Below are positions 23,850 to 33,426 of a stretch of DNA of 37,493 bases, piece after piece; within the stretch, counting starts at the first letter, position 1, and the number at the start of each line of letters is the position of its first letter. Position numbers and translations under genes: made by a program. Source of the DNA: Verrucomicrobiota bacterium (lineage in GTDB: Bacteria > Verrucomicrobiota > Verrucomicrobiia > Chthoniobacterales > UBA10450); assembly GCA_003221295.1 (NCBI GenBank), contig QHRA01000204.1, positions 1 to 37,493 on the forward strand, given 5' to 3'. A model generated the notes under the pieces. The model was not told the DNA's origin. It ran no database searches and worked only from the letters and a program-made list of their open reading frames with translations.

Positions 23850-25343
23850 CTAGGCCGGGAGTGCGTCGGGCGCCCTGCCGTTGTTCCAATTGAATTTCGG
23901 TAGCCATTGTATGACGGAGCAAAATGAAACGTAAAGAAACCCAAATTGAAACATAAGCAAGAATGGGACCGAAAGAAACTGCCGGTGCTCAATCGCGTAC
24001 CAGACAAAGTAGGTAAAGTAAACGGCAAAAAACATCTCAGCCGCAGGCAATACCGACTTGAGAGGCATATAGCGGCAGTTGCGCCAGGGCTGGGCTTTGC
24101 GTTCTATCCCATATTTCGGGGTGCGGGTGAAATCTGATTTATGATTGAATACCGCTTCGAGGACGGCGCGGGCATTATTTAGCGACAAGCCGACCCCAAG
24201 GGCGAGCAGGCAGGGCAAAAGCATTATTTCCTTCATCCAAGTTCGCGGATGCAGTTCGCGCTGCGCGCAAATGTAAAAGACTGCGACCGAAACGGAAGCG
24301 GTGAGAAAGATCGGCACATCAATCAGCAGCGTTCGCACCCAGCCGGACTGCGGTCCGCCAGTCGAGGGGTGGAGCAGGACAACAAGACAAGCGAGAAGCA
24401 AATATGCGAAATTGGAAACAAGATGACCGGTCGCCTCCAGCTTGATCGGCATCGGCAACTTACTCCGCCAAATTTCCGGCAGCAGTTTTTTGCACGTCTG
24501 GATGGAGCCTTTCGTCCAACGATGTTGCTGCGACTTGAAGCCATTCATATCGACCGGCAGCTCCGCCGGGGTAACAACGTCGGGGAGGAAAACAAATTTC
24601 CAGCCGGCTAGTTGCGCGCGATAACTCAGATCCAGGTCCTCGGTCAGCGTGTCATGCTGCCAGCCGCCCGCCTCTTCAATGCACGATTTTCGCCAGAGTC
24701 CGGCCGTTCCGTTGAAATTGAAAAAACGACCGCTGCGAGAGCGAGCGGTTTGTTCGAGCACGAGATGACCGTCGAGAAACATCGCCTGCACCCGGGTGAG
24801 CAAGGAATAGCCGCGATTCAAATGGCCCCAGCGCGTTTGAATCATCCCCACCTTCGGGTCGGTAAAGAAATCGACTGTCTTGCGCAGCAAATGCGGTGGC
24901 GGAACAAAATCGGCATCGAGAATACATACGAATTCTCCGCGCGCGGTAGCCAGGCCTCGCTCCAGCGCGCCCGCTTTGAAGCCGGTGCGATCGACCCGAT
25001 GAATCAGTTCGACATCGAAACCGCGCTCACGCAATTCCGCCGCACAATCCGCGATAATCTCACGCGTGTCGTCGGTCGAATCGTCAAGCACTTGGATTTG
25101 CAGCCGATCGCGTGGGTAATCCAATTTACTGACCGAGCGCAGCAATCTCTCCACTACATAAACTTCGTTGAAGATGGGCAACTGCACGGTCACCACCGGC
25201 AATTGTTCAAATCGGCCCGCCGGCACCGGCGCGCGTTTCCGGTTCTTGAGAAAAAGGTAGATAATAAAATAGCGGTGCACGCCGTAAGCCGAGAGGCCAA
25301 CGAGCACGCTGAGGTAACAGATTGTCCAGATAAATGAAACCAT
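23850..25343 (-). CDS. Membrane family 2 glycosyltransferase, cellulose/mannan-synthase-like
   Basis: 497 residues. One N-terminal membrane helix, then the GT2 catalytic domain: VVTVQLPIFNEVYVVERLL, QVLDDSTDD, DADFVPP, the TEDLDLSYRAQLAGW acid/base motif and QQHRWTKGS (the QxxRW motif of processive enzymes). At least four membrane helices follow the catalytic domain. The arrangement matches CslA/CslC-like synthases that polymerise and export beta-linked glucan or mannan. No PilZ domain or BcsB-like partner is present. Directly before the ATG lies AAGGAGG, the only strong Shine-Dalgarno match I saw, but with one base of spacing it is too close to be ideal. Probably cotranscribed with the downstream L,D-transpeptidase. 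Confidence 0.9.
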   Translation of the reverse strand: MVSFIWTICYLSVLVGLSAYGVHRYFIIYLFLKNRKRAPVPAGRFEQLPVVTVQLPIFNEVYVVERLLRSVSKLDYPRDRLQIQVLDDSTDDTREIIADCAAELRERGFDVELIHRVDRTGFKAGALERGLATARGEFVCILDADFVPPPHLLRKTVDFFTDPKVGMIQTRWGHLNRGYSLLTRVQAMFLDGHLVLEQTARSRSGRFFNFNGTAGLWRKSCIEEAGGWQHDTLTEDLDLSYRAQLAGWKFVFLPDVVTPAELPVDMNGFKSQQHRWTKGSIQTCKKLLPEIWRSKLPMPIKLEATGHLVSNFAYLLLACLVVLLHPSTGGPQSGWVRTLLIDVPIFLTASVSVAVFYICAQRELHPRTWMKEIMLLPCLLALGVGLSLNNARAVLEAVFNHKSDFTRTPKYGIERKAQPWRNCRYMPLKSVLPAAEMFFAVYFTYFVWYAIEHRQFLSVPFLLMFQFGFLYVSFCSVIQWLPKFNWNNGRAPDALPA

Positions 25344-25567
25344 GCCTCCTTGCGTTAGGAATCCAGACTGCCTTGCCGATTACTCTGCAAGGGCGACATG
25401 ATGCCGCTTCTGGAGGTGTCGTCAAATCAAAAAAGGCGGGCTCGCTCGCGCTGACCGGCTTGAAGTTAAAAGCACACAACCATTTATCGTGTCGCGAAAG
25501 CGAAATGGCTCGTTCCTTTTGCAGGCCGGCGGCATGGGGTTCGCTTCTCGGAGAGGGAGCGATTTTG

Positions 25568-25576
25568 TGTTAAGAT
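25568..25576 (+). promoter_or_regulatory. Possible extended -10 promoter of the hybrid kinase gene
   Basis: TGT followed by TAAGAT matches the extended -10 pattern. The ATG is at 25591, so the predicted transcript would have a leader of only about eight bases. No good -35 box is seen. The remainder of the 247-bp divergent region (25344-25590) shows nothing else recognisable. Confidence 0.3.
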
Positions 25577-25590
25577 AGTCGCTACCGACG

Positions 25591-28086
25591 ATGGCAATCG
25601 GACCAGTTACGATCAAAAAAAGGGGGAGAAATCTCGAACGCTTCGACATTGTCTTGACGGTGCTGCTCGCCGGATGGGTGCCATCGATCCTGATGTTGCT
25701 GGTTTCTTACACCACGCTCAAAAAGACGCTGGAATCAAAAATTTTGCGCGACCGCCAGACCTTTGTCCAGCTGGTCGGTCATTTGGTCGATGACGATCTG
25801 GCCAGCACTGCCAGCATCGTCTCCTATTATCAAACCCTTCCCGATATGGAGCGTCTTTTTGCCGCCCCTAATTCTCAGGACACGGCTCAGCAATGGATCG
25901 CACAGAAGTTTTTCACTTATCCGCGCATTGACGGAATGTTCATGGCGGCGGCTGACGGTAAGCTTCTTGGCACTCTGCCGGCCGCGCCAAATCTACTAGG
26001 CCAGCCATTTCATCCCGATATTTGGAAAGACGGCGCCGACGCGCGGACCGACCCCTACGTTTCGCCCGTCCACCAGCGGCCAGTCGATGGCCGCATGGTC
26101 ACTGATGTCGTAGGCGCAGTGCGAACGCGCGACGGCAAAACCATCGGCTATATCGGCGCTTCTATTTTGATCGAACGGATTGGCCGACGTCTCTCCTCGA
26201 TTTCGTTTACAGACCGCACTGTCTGCCAAATTGTCGATCAGCAAGGTTTCCCGCTTTTTACCGCCGACTTCAAATCGGAGACCGAACCAAGACCCCGCGC
26301 GGAAGCGAAACTGATCTCCGATATTCAAAAGAAGCAAAGCGGCCATCTCAGTCGAGCCGGCAACATTTACTCGTTCGAGCCGCTGGAGTCGGCGCAATGG
26401 CTGGCAATCATCCGCCAACCCGAAGAGATCGCCTATGCACCGGTGCATGATTTGCTACGTAAAATCACGGTCCCGGCGGGGTGGTTGATTGCCGGCACGC
26501 TGGTCGCCGCCATTCTCGCAGGAAGATTTTATCGGCGACAGGCGGAATCCGCGCGTCGAATCGAGCGCGAAGTCAGCTTTAACCAAAAGATTTTGGCCAA
26601 CATGCCGATCGGCATCGCATTAGTTGACCCTGAAACCCACCGCTTCCTGCATGTAAACGACGCCTTTGCACAAATGGCGTTGCAGATTGGCCAGCTTCCA
26701 GCCGGCACCGACATTGGGGCCGCGACTTACGACCAGATCAAAATCGTATCGCCAACAATAATCGAGAATGTGCTCGCGACCGGCAGGCCCTATCAATTGA
26801 TCGAAGAACCGTTCCGCGATCGCACTGGCGCAACGCGTTTTTGCAATGTCAACCTTCTGCGCCTGCTCGATCCACACCAGAACATTCAGGGCGTGCTCTA
26901 CTTCGTGGAAGAAAAAACACGCGACATGACGCTGCGCAACGAGTTGCTGAGCGCGAACGCTGCCAAAGATCAATTTCTCGCGCTCCTTTCCCACGAACTA
27001 CGCAATCCCCTTTCGCCCGTCATCGCTATGGTTGCGGCATTGGAAACACACCTGGCTGATTCAGCCGAGGTGCGTCAGGCGCTCGACGTCATTCGGCGAA
27101 ATGTGGAACTGGAAGCGCGCTTGATCGACGACCTGCTCGACATTACCCGCATTGCCAAAGGAAAACTTAAGCTCAGTCTCGAACCGGTTAGCGTGCACAA
27201 CGTCTTGCAGCGCGCACTGGAAATTTGCCGTGAGGACATTTCACAAAAGGCGCTCGAGATCGAGTTGAATCTAAACGCTCATGACCATTTCGTTCAGGGC
27301 GATCCGGCGCGCTTGCAACAGGTTTTTTGGAACCTGATCAAGAACAGCGTCAAGTTTACTGAGGAGGGCGGACGAGTATCCCTTGCCACCTCAAACCCGC
27401 AGCCTGGACAAATCGAAATCGCTGTTAGCGATACCGGCATCGGGATTGAGCCGGATAAGGTCTCGAAAATTTTCACCGCCTTTGAGCAGGGCCAAAGCTC
27501 CATCACACGGAAATTTGGCGGCTTGGGGCTGGGCCTCGCCATTTCGAAGGCCATGGTCCTGGCCCACGGCGGAATCATTTCTGCCTCCAGTCCCGGCCCG
27601 AACGGCGGGGCTACCTTCAGTGTTCGCCTCGGCACAATTGCCGAGCCCGTGGTGCATGATGGCGAGTCGCCCCCAAATGGCGCCGAACCGGTGTCGAGGC
27701 CAGTTTCGGCCAACCGCCCGCCGCGCTTGCTCGTGGTGGATGACCATGAGGATACCTGCACTGGTCTGAAAATGATTTTAGAACGGCGCGGTTACGATAT
27801 CACCATCGCCTACACCGCCGATCAGGCGACTGAAAAAGCGCGTCAGGAAGATTTCGATCTATTGATCAGCGACATCGGTTTGCCCGACCGGAGCGGCTAC
27901 GAATTAATGCAGGAAATGCGTGGCCGGGGCGTGCCTGGCATTGCTCTAAGCGGTTTTGGGATGGAACACGACGTCAACCGCGCCCGTGCCGCCGGATTCT
28001 CCGAACACTTAACCAAGCCGATCAACTTCGAGCGGCTGGAGGAAGTGATCCAGCAATTGCTCGGCAACAGTGTCGAAAAGCGATAG
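25591..28086 (+). CDS. Hybrid sensor histidine kinase with receiver domain
   Basis: 831 residues. A basic N-terminus, then one membrane helix (about 20-42), an extracytoplasmic dCache-like sensor (about 45-285), a second helix (about 292-312) and a PAS domain (about 330-445). HisKA has the phosphorylated His at 468 in SHELRNPLSP. The HATPase has its N box at FWNLIKNSVKF (about 578), G1 at SDTGIGI (about 612) and G2 at GLGLGLAIS (about 645). The C-terminal receiver has RLLVVDDHED near 715 and phosphoacceptor Asp 761 in LLISDIGLPDRSG. The likely route is signal sensing at the membrane, autophosphorylation, then transfer to its own receiver. No separate response regulator or phosphotransfer protein is adjacent. 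It converges on the HU-like gene with only five bases between stops. Confidence 0.94.
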   Translation: MAIGPVTIKKRGRNLERFDIVLTVLLAGWVPSILMLLVSYTTLKKTLESKILRDRQTFVQLVGHLVDDDLASTASIVSYYQTLPDMERLFAAPNSQDTAQQWIAQKFFTYPRIDGMFMAAADGKLLGTLPAAPNLLGQPFHPDIWKDGADARTDPYVSPVHQRPVDGRMVTDVVGAVRTRDGKTIGYIGASILIERIGRRLSSISFTDRTVCQIVDQQGFPLFTADFKSETEPRPRAEAKLISDIQKKQSGHLSRAGNIYSFEPLESAQWLAIIRQPEEIAYAPVHDLLRKITVPAGWLIAGTLVAAILAGRFYRRQAESARRIEREVSFNQKILANMPIGIALVDPETHRFLHVNDAFAQMALQIGQLPAGTDIGAATYDQIKIVSPTIIENVLATGRPYQLIEEPFRDRTGATRFCNVNLLRLLDPHQNIQGVLYFVEEKTRDMTLRNELLSANAAKDQFLALLSHELRNPLSPVIAMVAALETHLADSAEVRQALDVIRRNVELEARLIDDLLDITRIAKGKLKLSLEPVSVHNVLQRALEICREDISQKALEIELNLNAHDHFVQGDPARLQQVFWNLIKNSVKFTEEGGRVSLATSNPQPGQIEIAVSDTGIGIEPDKVSKIFTAFEQGQSSITRKFGGLGLGLAISKAMVLAHGGIISASSPGPNGGATFSVRLGTIAEPVVHDGESPPNGAEPVSRPVSANRPPRLLVVDDHEDTCTGLKMILERRGYDITIAYTADQATEKARQEDFDLLISDIGLPDRSGYELMQEMRGRGVPGIALSGFGMEHDVNRARAAGFSEHLTKPINFERLEEVIQQLLGNSVEKR

Positions 28087-28091
28087 GCCGG

Positions 28092-28445
28092 TCACGCAGG
28101 AGTGGATGGAGCGTTGCTCGCGGCTTTACGCTCCGAAGCGTCCTTTAGTTCGCGCGATAACTTCTCCACCCGCTGACGCATGATTTTCCCTGGCTTGAAT
28201 TTCACCGTTGCTCGCGCCGGAATAACGAAGCTGCTCCCCGGCTCGTTCGGGTTTCGGCCAACGCGCGGTTTGGTCAAGCGTGGTTGAAAGACCCCGAAAT
28301 TTCGCAACTCCACCGCCACATTATTAGCAAGGCTATCCGTAATGTGATCCAGCGTGCGCTGGACGACATCGAAAACCTGGTGCTGGACCATGCCGGTCTG
28401 GTTGCTGATCGCCACCACAATGTCCCTTTTGGTTAACTTCGCCAT
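28092..28445 (-). CDS. HU/IHF family nucleoid protein
   Basis: 117 residues: MAKLTKRDIVVAISNQTG, the dimerisation helices, then the family signature GVFQPRLTKPRVGRNPN with the arm region and VKFKPGKIMRQRV. The DNA-binding arm is intact, including the conserved Arg-Asn-Pro. It is about 20 residues longer than standard HU, with a Lys/Glu/Ala tail after the fold. Binds and bends DNA as a dimer. HU and IHF cannot be separated with certainty by eye. A possible extended -10 box sits five bases before the ATG, which would give a leaderless transcript. Confidence 0.93.
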   Translation of the reverse strand: MAKLTKRDIVVAISNQTGMVQHQVFDVVQRTLDHITDSLANNVAVELRNFGVFQPRLTKPRVGRNPNEPGSSFVIPARATVKFKPGKIMRQRVEKLSRELKDASERKAASNAPSTPA

Positions 28446-28450
28446 ATCTT

Positions 28451-28459
28451 AATATACCA
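28451..28459 (-). promoter_or_regulatory. Possible extended -10 promoter of the HU-like gene (leaderless)
   Basis: On the minus strand TGG precedes TATATT, an extended -10 pattern. Transcription would start six to seven bases downstream, at or next to the A of the ATG (28445). No -35 match is evident. Confidence 0.3.
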
Positions 28460-28496
28460 CAAATAAATCGCGCTGGCGCTTGAATTTGCGTGGGCG

Positions 28497-28520
28497 AAGC
28501 CGAAAAATTGCGGCTTTTTT
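28497..28520 (+). terminator. Short hairpin with U tract, plus-strand orientation
   Basis: AAGCCG (28497-28502), an 8-base loop, CGGCTT (28511-28516), then TTTT. The U tract serves plus-strand transcripts, so it could stop read-through from the sensor kinase beyond the HU gene. On the minus strand it lacks a U tail after the stem. The stem is only 6 bp. Confidence 0.3.
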
Positions 28521-28572
28521 CTCGCCGCCGAGGATCGCTGGGAAAATAGGGCCAAATTTCGCGTTGGAAAGG

Positions 28573-29004
28573 CTATGCCACTGCCGGTCGGCGCCGCAGG
28601 CGACTCATAAAATGGTTGAACGTGGTCACTTCGGCAAAGGATTTCCGTCGCGACTTCAACTGTCCCTGCGCCACACCCAGCTTGGTGAAAACCCCGTTCC
28701 ATTCCACTTCCAGGCGGCGGGCATCGTCATTTGAAAGTTCGCGCACCGCGCGCAGGGAAGAACCGCGGTTCAGGACATTCATCGCCCGGCCCGACAGGTC
28801 GCTTAGCAGATTCAATTCGCGAAGAACGTGCTCGGTTTCCTGCAACAAATTCGCTCGCACTTCGGTGAATTGCCGCTCCTGTTCCACCGAAATGATCGGC
28901 TTGGCCTTGTCCAGGCCATAGGTGATGAGGTCGTGCAATTTCTTCCAGCTCTCGACCTGAAGCGAAATCAGACGCAGTTTGGTTTCGGTTTGTTTATCCT
29001 TCAT
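28573..29004 (-). CDS. Helical protein of unknown function, coupled to the DUF4388 gene
   Basis: 143 residues, almost entirely predicted helical and highly charged, with coiled-coil-like heptads over about 35-70 (VEQERQFTEVRANLLQETEH, then LRELNLL). No signal peptide or membrane segment, and I recognise no domain. Its ATG (29004) overlaps the TGA of the upstream gene by four bases (ATGA), so it is translationally coupled to the degenerate-receiver/DUF4388 protein. A partner or output protein for that regulator is a reasonable inference. Confidence 0.7.
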   Translation of the reverse strand: MKDKQTETKLRLISLQVESWKKLHDLITYGLDKAKPIISVEQERQFTEVRANLLQETEHVLRELNLLSDLSGRAMNVLNRGSSLRAVRELSNDDARRLEVEWNGVFTKLGVAQGQLKSRRKSFAEVTTFNHFMSRLRRRPAVA

Positions 29005-29741
29005 GGCATGGGCGCAACCGTGGCTGCCTCGAGGGTTTCATCGAATTTTTGCAAATTATCGAGCAGCAGATGGGCCAATGGCCGGTCGACAGATTGCTCC
29101 TGGCTGATGATCCCCTCTTCAAAATAAAAACGGCCCTGCCGCCAGCGGAAAATCTCCGCTAGGGCCCCTTCGCCTTCCAGCGTCCCGTAGGCGGCATGCC
29201 GAACCTCCCCGTGATGGAGGTAGATCTCGCTGTTGCCGCGCCCTGACTTAAAGGTGAAGCGCCCGCTGCGTTGCCCCATGCACGTCATTTGCAGAACTTC
29301 GGCCGCCGAAAATTGGTTCAAATTTCCAATCAAAGAGTGACACGGGTCGATCCCTTCCGAGGATGCGCCCGAATGACTATCGAGACCGGTGAGAAAACGC
29401 CGCACCTCGCCGCGCAACTGCTTGGTTGACGCAGCGCCCTTTGCCAGCGGGATCTGTTGTTGCTGAGCATTGCGGATTGACTCTTCCGACGGGCGCTGCC
29501 AGGGCACGCATAGAAGCTTCAATGACGGAAAATGTTGTCGGGCCACGGTGGCACTCTCGACCGCAGACTCCGGTTCTCCCTCGATGATGAAGCCATCGAA
29601 ACTCTCTGCGATCAATATTGCGACCGCTTCGGAAACCGTTCGGACAATGCAAGTCTCGGTTTCATCCGTCATGTCAAAAATCGACAGTAACCGGTCCTCG
29701 AAGACTGGATCTGGATTCAGAATCAGGACGCGGGTTTCCAC
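29001..29741 (-). CDS. Degenerate receiver plus DUF4388 domain protein
   Basis: 246 residues from a GTG start. Residues 1-115 have the strand-helix rhythm of a response-regulator receiver (METRVLILNPDPVFEDRLL, then VSEAVAILIAESFDGFIIEG), but the position expected for the phosphoacceptor Asp reads GFIIEGEP, so the site is Glu or absent. Residues about 140-235 match DUF4388 (PatA-type): LNQFSAAEVLQMTCMGQRSG, RFTFKSG, EIYLHHGEVRHAAYG, ALAEIFRWRQGRFYF. DUF4388 is found in PatA-like and other signalling proteins and is thought to mediate protein interaction. Function is unproven. Translationally coupled to the helical protein downstream. Confidence 0.8.
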   Translation of the reverse strand: METRVLILNPDPVFEDRLLSIFDMTDETETCIVRTVSEAVAILIAESFDGFIIEGEPESAVESATVARQHFPSLKLLCVPWQRPSEESIRNAQQQQIPLAKGAASTKQLRGEVRRFLTGLDSHSGASSEGIDPCHSLIGNLNQFSAAEVLQMTCMGQRSGRFTFKSGRGNSEIYLHHGEVRHAAYGTLEGEGALAEIFRWRQGRFYFEEGIISQEQSVDRPLAHLLLDNLQKFDETLEAATVAPMP

Positions 29742-29799
29742 AAAAAAGACCGAGGAAATTGCTCGTTGGAGAGCAGGAATCCTGCCTTGGCCGTGGTGG

Positions 29800-30777
29800 T
29801 TAACGTACCCAAGCCCGCTTCGGCGGCGGGGCAGGAAACGCGTCCGGCGCTACCTCATGCGCAGTGCGGAAATGAACTTTTCCGAGTTGGGAAAGCATTT
29901 GCGGCCCATGCTTTTCGACGATCGTGGCCGCGGTGCTTTTGATTTCACCTGAGACGCCGCGGCCAAGCCTCACCCCCAACTCCTTTCCCTTTCGCTCCAG
30001 CCAATCGATAAACGCTTCACGCGCCAAGATCGATGCTGCCGCGACCGCGATATCAGTTTCCGCGCGCGGCCGCTGCTCGATCCGAATTTTCCGGCCATGG
30101 CGCAACAGTGCATTTTCGATCACCCGCACATCGGCAAATTTATCGGAGAGTGATCTCGGGCAGTCCGGCTTCCGCGCCAGCAGATTCTCGATGACCCGGG
30201 CGTGTCCCCAGCCGAGCAGACTGTTGAGATTGCCGAATTTCTTATAGAGCTCATTGTAACGCGCGGGCCCGATTGCAACCACCTCGGTTCCCTCGCGCGC
30301 GATCCGCCGGATTTCTTTTGCCAACGCATGAATTCTTGCGTCCGATCCGATCCGCTTACTGTCCTGCACCCCAAGATCGAGCATTTGGCGTGCAGTATTG
30401 CGATCGACAAAGACACCCGCGATCACCAGCGGCCCGAAAAAATCGCCTTTCCCACTTTCGTCCACACCAAAGTGTGGTTCGAACATTTCCGGCGAATGCA
30501 CTTCTTCGTAGCCGAGACGGGCTTCGCCAAAAATGTCCGGTTCGAGCACGAACTTGACGAAATCCTCGACCCCGCGCCCTTGCACTAAAATCTTTGGCCC
30601 TTTCTCATAAACGGCCACGCTTAGCTTTTCCTTTTGCGCAAAAAAAATCGTGTGGGGCTTCGGCGCGAAGGTGAATCCACGCTCGCCCAGAAGTGCGCGA
30701 AGCTTTTCCGCCTGTTCAGAATTGAGCGGATGGGTGTAAGAGTTCACAAAGAGTTCTGGGTTTGAATACACTGTCAT
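29800..30777 (-). CDS. rnhC: Ribonuclease HIII
   Basis: Removes RNA from RNA-DNA hybrids. 325 residues from the ATG at 30777. The N-terminal TBP-like substrate-binding domain spans about 10-100 (LNSEQAEKLRALLGERGF), and the catalytic domain begins at FGVDESGKGDFFGPLVIAGV with the Asp-Glu pair. Later acidic residues lie in LGVQDSKRIG and ETDIAVAAASILARE. The N-terminal domain and the GKG context favour HIII over HII. The start is uncertain: the frame opens with TTG at 30813, ATG 30777 lies inside the dispersed palindromic repeat, and GTG 30747 (VNSYTHPL) just outside it fits the usual family N-terminus best. The frame overlaps mutY head to head. Confidence 0.92.
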   Translation of the reverse strand: MTVYSNPELFVNSYTHPLNSEQAEKLRALLGERGFTFAPKPHTIFFAQKEKLSVAVYEKGPKILVQGRGVEDFVKFVLEPDIFGEARLGYEEVHSPEMFEPHFGVDESGKGDFFGPLVIAGVFVDRNTARQMLDLGVQDSKRIGSDARIHALAKEIRRIAREGTEVVAIGPARYNELYKKFGNLNSLLGWGHARVIENLLARKPDCPRSLSDKFADVRVIENALLRHGRKIRIEQRPRAETDIAVAAASILAREAFIDWLERKGKELGVRLGRGVSGEIKSTAATIVEKHGPQMLSQLGKVHFRTAHEVAPDAFPAPPPKRAWVR

Positions 30778-31811
30778 CCCGAGCGAAGTCGAGGGATCCC
30801 GTCGCGCCAGCAAAAGGTAGTTCCACGGGATCCCTCGACTTGGCTCGGGATGACGGACGACCGTTTCGCCACACTCTAAATCGCTGGTTTTTGCGTAACA
30901 AACGCGATCTCCCCTGGCGCCAGAGCCGCGACCCCTATGACATCCTCGTTTCCGAAATCATGCTCCAGCAAACCCAGGCCGCCACTGTTGTCCCTTACTA
31001 TAATAGGTGGCTGCGCCGCTTCCCCACTATTCGCTCGCTTGCCGCTACGACTGAATCAGACGTTCTGCACGCCTGGCAGGGCTTGGGCTATTATGCTCGA
31101 GCCCGCAATCTCCACCGCTGCGCCAAAACGATCGTCGAGAATTTTGGCGGAAGACTTCCGAATGATCCCGGTAAGTTGAAATCGCTACCGGGTATCGGCC
31201 TTTACACTGCGAATGCCATCGCGGTTTTCGCTCTCGACAAATCCCTGCCCATCGTCGAAGCCAACACCGCTCGCGTTCTCTCCCGCCTTTTCAATATTCG
31301 CGCGCCAATCGATTCCACCTCCGGCCGACGAAAATTGTGGGAACTTTCGGCAAAGCTCGTTCCCCAAAAAAGCGCGCGCGATTTCCAAAACGCGATGATG
31401 GATCTCGGCGCCCTCATTTGCACCGCGCGCAATCCGCGCTGCCAAATTTGTCCGGTGAAAAAGTTTTGTCGCGCGCGTGATCCAGCGTCGCTTCCGCGAA
31501 AAAAAAGACGCGCCGCAATTGTTCCGCTCACTGAATTACATGGCTTGTCCATTATGGCCGGCGCGGTGCTGCTCGAGCGATGCGGCCAGCGCTGGCGGGG
31601 TATGTGGATGCTGCCAAAAGTTCCCGCGCCGCGCTCCGCGCCGATTCACACCACGCGCTTTCCATTCACACATCATCGGGTCACCCTCCAGGTCTTTCGC
31701 AGCAAAGCAGCCCGGCCCGCATCCCACCAACGCTGGTTTCCCATTCGCCGCTTGAACAAGATTCCCATTCCCTCGCCCCACCGCCGCACCCTCACGGCTC
31801 TTCTAGCTTGA
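30762..31811 (+). CDS. mutY: A/G-specific adenine glycosylase, MutY family
   Basis: Removes adenine mispaired with 8-oxoguanine. 349 residues from TTG 30762; TTG 30840 is an alternative start 26 codons later. The first 32 or so residues (SSRAKSRDP..., SLDLARDDG) are encoded by the palindromic repeat at 30772-30854. The recognised enzyme begins at RDLPWRQSRDPYDILVSEIM, which carries the catalytic Glu, followed by LQQTQ. The helix-hairpin-helix is LPGIGLYTANAIA. The iron-sulphur ligands C-x6-C-x2-C-x5-C are present (CTARNPRCQICPVKKFC). The usual catalytic Asp position (PILDGN in E. coli) reads PIVEAN, with Glu at about 166. The C-terminal 8-oxoG recognition domain is shorter than usual but retains GAVLLERCGQRWRGMWMLPK. 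Confidence 0.9.
   Translation: MNTLSSRAKSRDPVAPAKGSSTGSLDLARDDGRPFRHTLNRWFLRNKRDLPWRQSRDPYDILVSEIMLQQTQAATVVPYYNRWLRRFPTIRSLAATTESDVLHAWQGLGYYARARNLHRCAKTIVENFGGRLPNDPGKLKSLPGIGLYTANAIAVFALDKSLPIVEANTARVLSRLFNIRAPIDSTSGRRKLWELSAKLVPQKSARDFQNAMMDLGALICTARNPRCQICPVKKFCRARDPASLPRKKRRAAIVPLTELHGLSIMAGAVLLERCGQRWRGMWMLPKVPAPRSAPIHTTRFPFTHHRVTLQVFRSKAARPASHQRWFPIRRLNKIPIPSPHRRTLTALLA
30772..30854. repeat. Dispersed palindromic repeat, copy B, spanning the 5' ends of rnhC and mutY
   Basis: Begins TGTCATCCCGAGCGAAGTCG and continues through AGGGATCCCG; it ends in the complementary order with GGCTCGGGATGAC. Arms of about 30 bp flank a short variable centre. Same family as copies at 3465-3538 and 36330-36414. 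It lies where two divergent genes meet and provides coding sequence and candidate start codons on both strands. Confidence 0.88.
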
Positions 31812-31847
31812 TTGGACGTTCAACGTTTTTTCTGCCAAACCATTCTC

Positions 31848-33041
<1,194 letters not shown>

Positions 33042-33045
33042 CTTG

Positions 33046-33426
33046 TCAGGGGCGCTGCGCTTCAATTTCCTTGAGCGTCTCTTGCGCAGTCGGTTCGTTA
33101 GGCACGATTTGTAAAGTCGCGCGTAAATGCGCTTCCGCTTCGTCGAAGCGCCCGAGATGGGCCAGAAGGAGACCGAGATTGCGATGGATCGCCGGCTGGT
33201 TCGGTTCCAATTCCAGGGCTTTCTCATATTGCGCGATCGCTTCTTCGTATCGTCGTGTGGCTTCGCTTGGAATTTCGGTTGCGCTACCACTGAGGTTGTT
33301 TCCAATGATTGTTAACGCGTTCGCGAGATTTGTTCGAATCGTTGCGACCGATGCACTCTGTGCGGTGGACGCGCGCGACTCTTTCAATTCCAATGCTTTG
33401 CGATATTCCGCGATCCCCTCTTCACA
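33046..33426 (-). pseudogene. Detached C-terminal TPR part of the 33422-34762 gene
   Basis: In the frame ending at 33046, residues resembling the continuation of the upstream gene begin at about 33426 (CEEGIAEYRKALELKE). They include a clear tetratricopeptide repeat, YEEAIAQYEKALELEPNQPA then IHRNLGLLLAHLGRFDEAEA, and end LQIVPNEPTAQETLKEIEAQ. The frame has no credible start of its own. Joining it to the upstream product would leave two TPR B-helices side by side, so roughly 20 residues may be deleted as well as the frame shifted. Confidence 0.65.
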
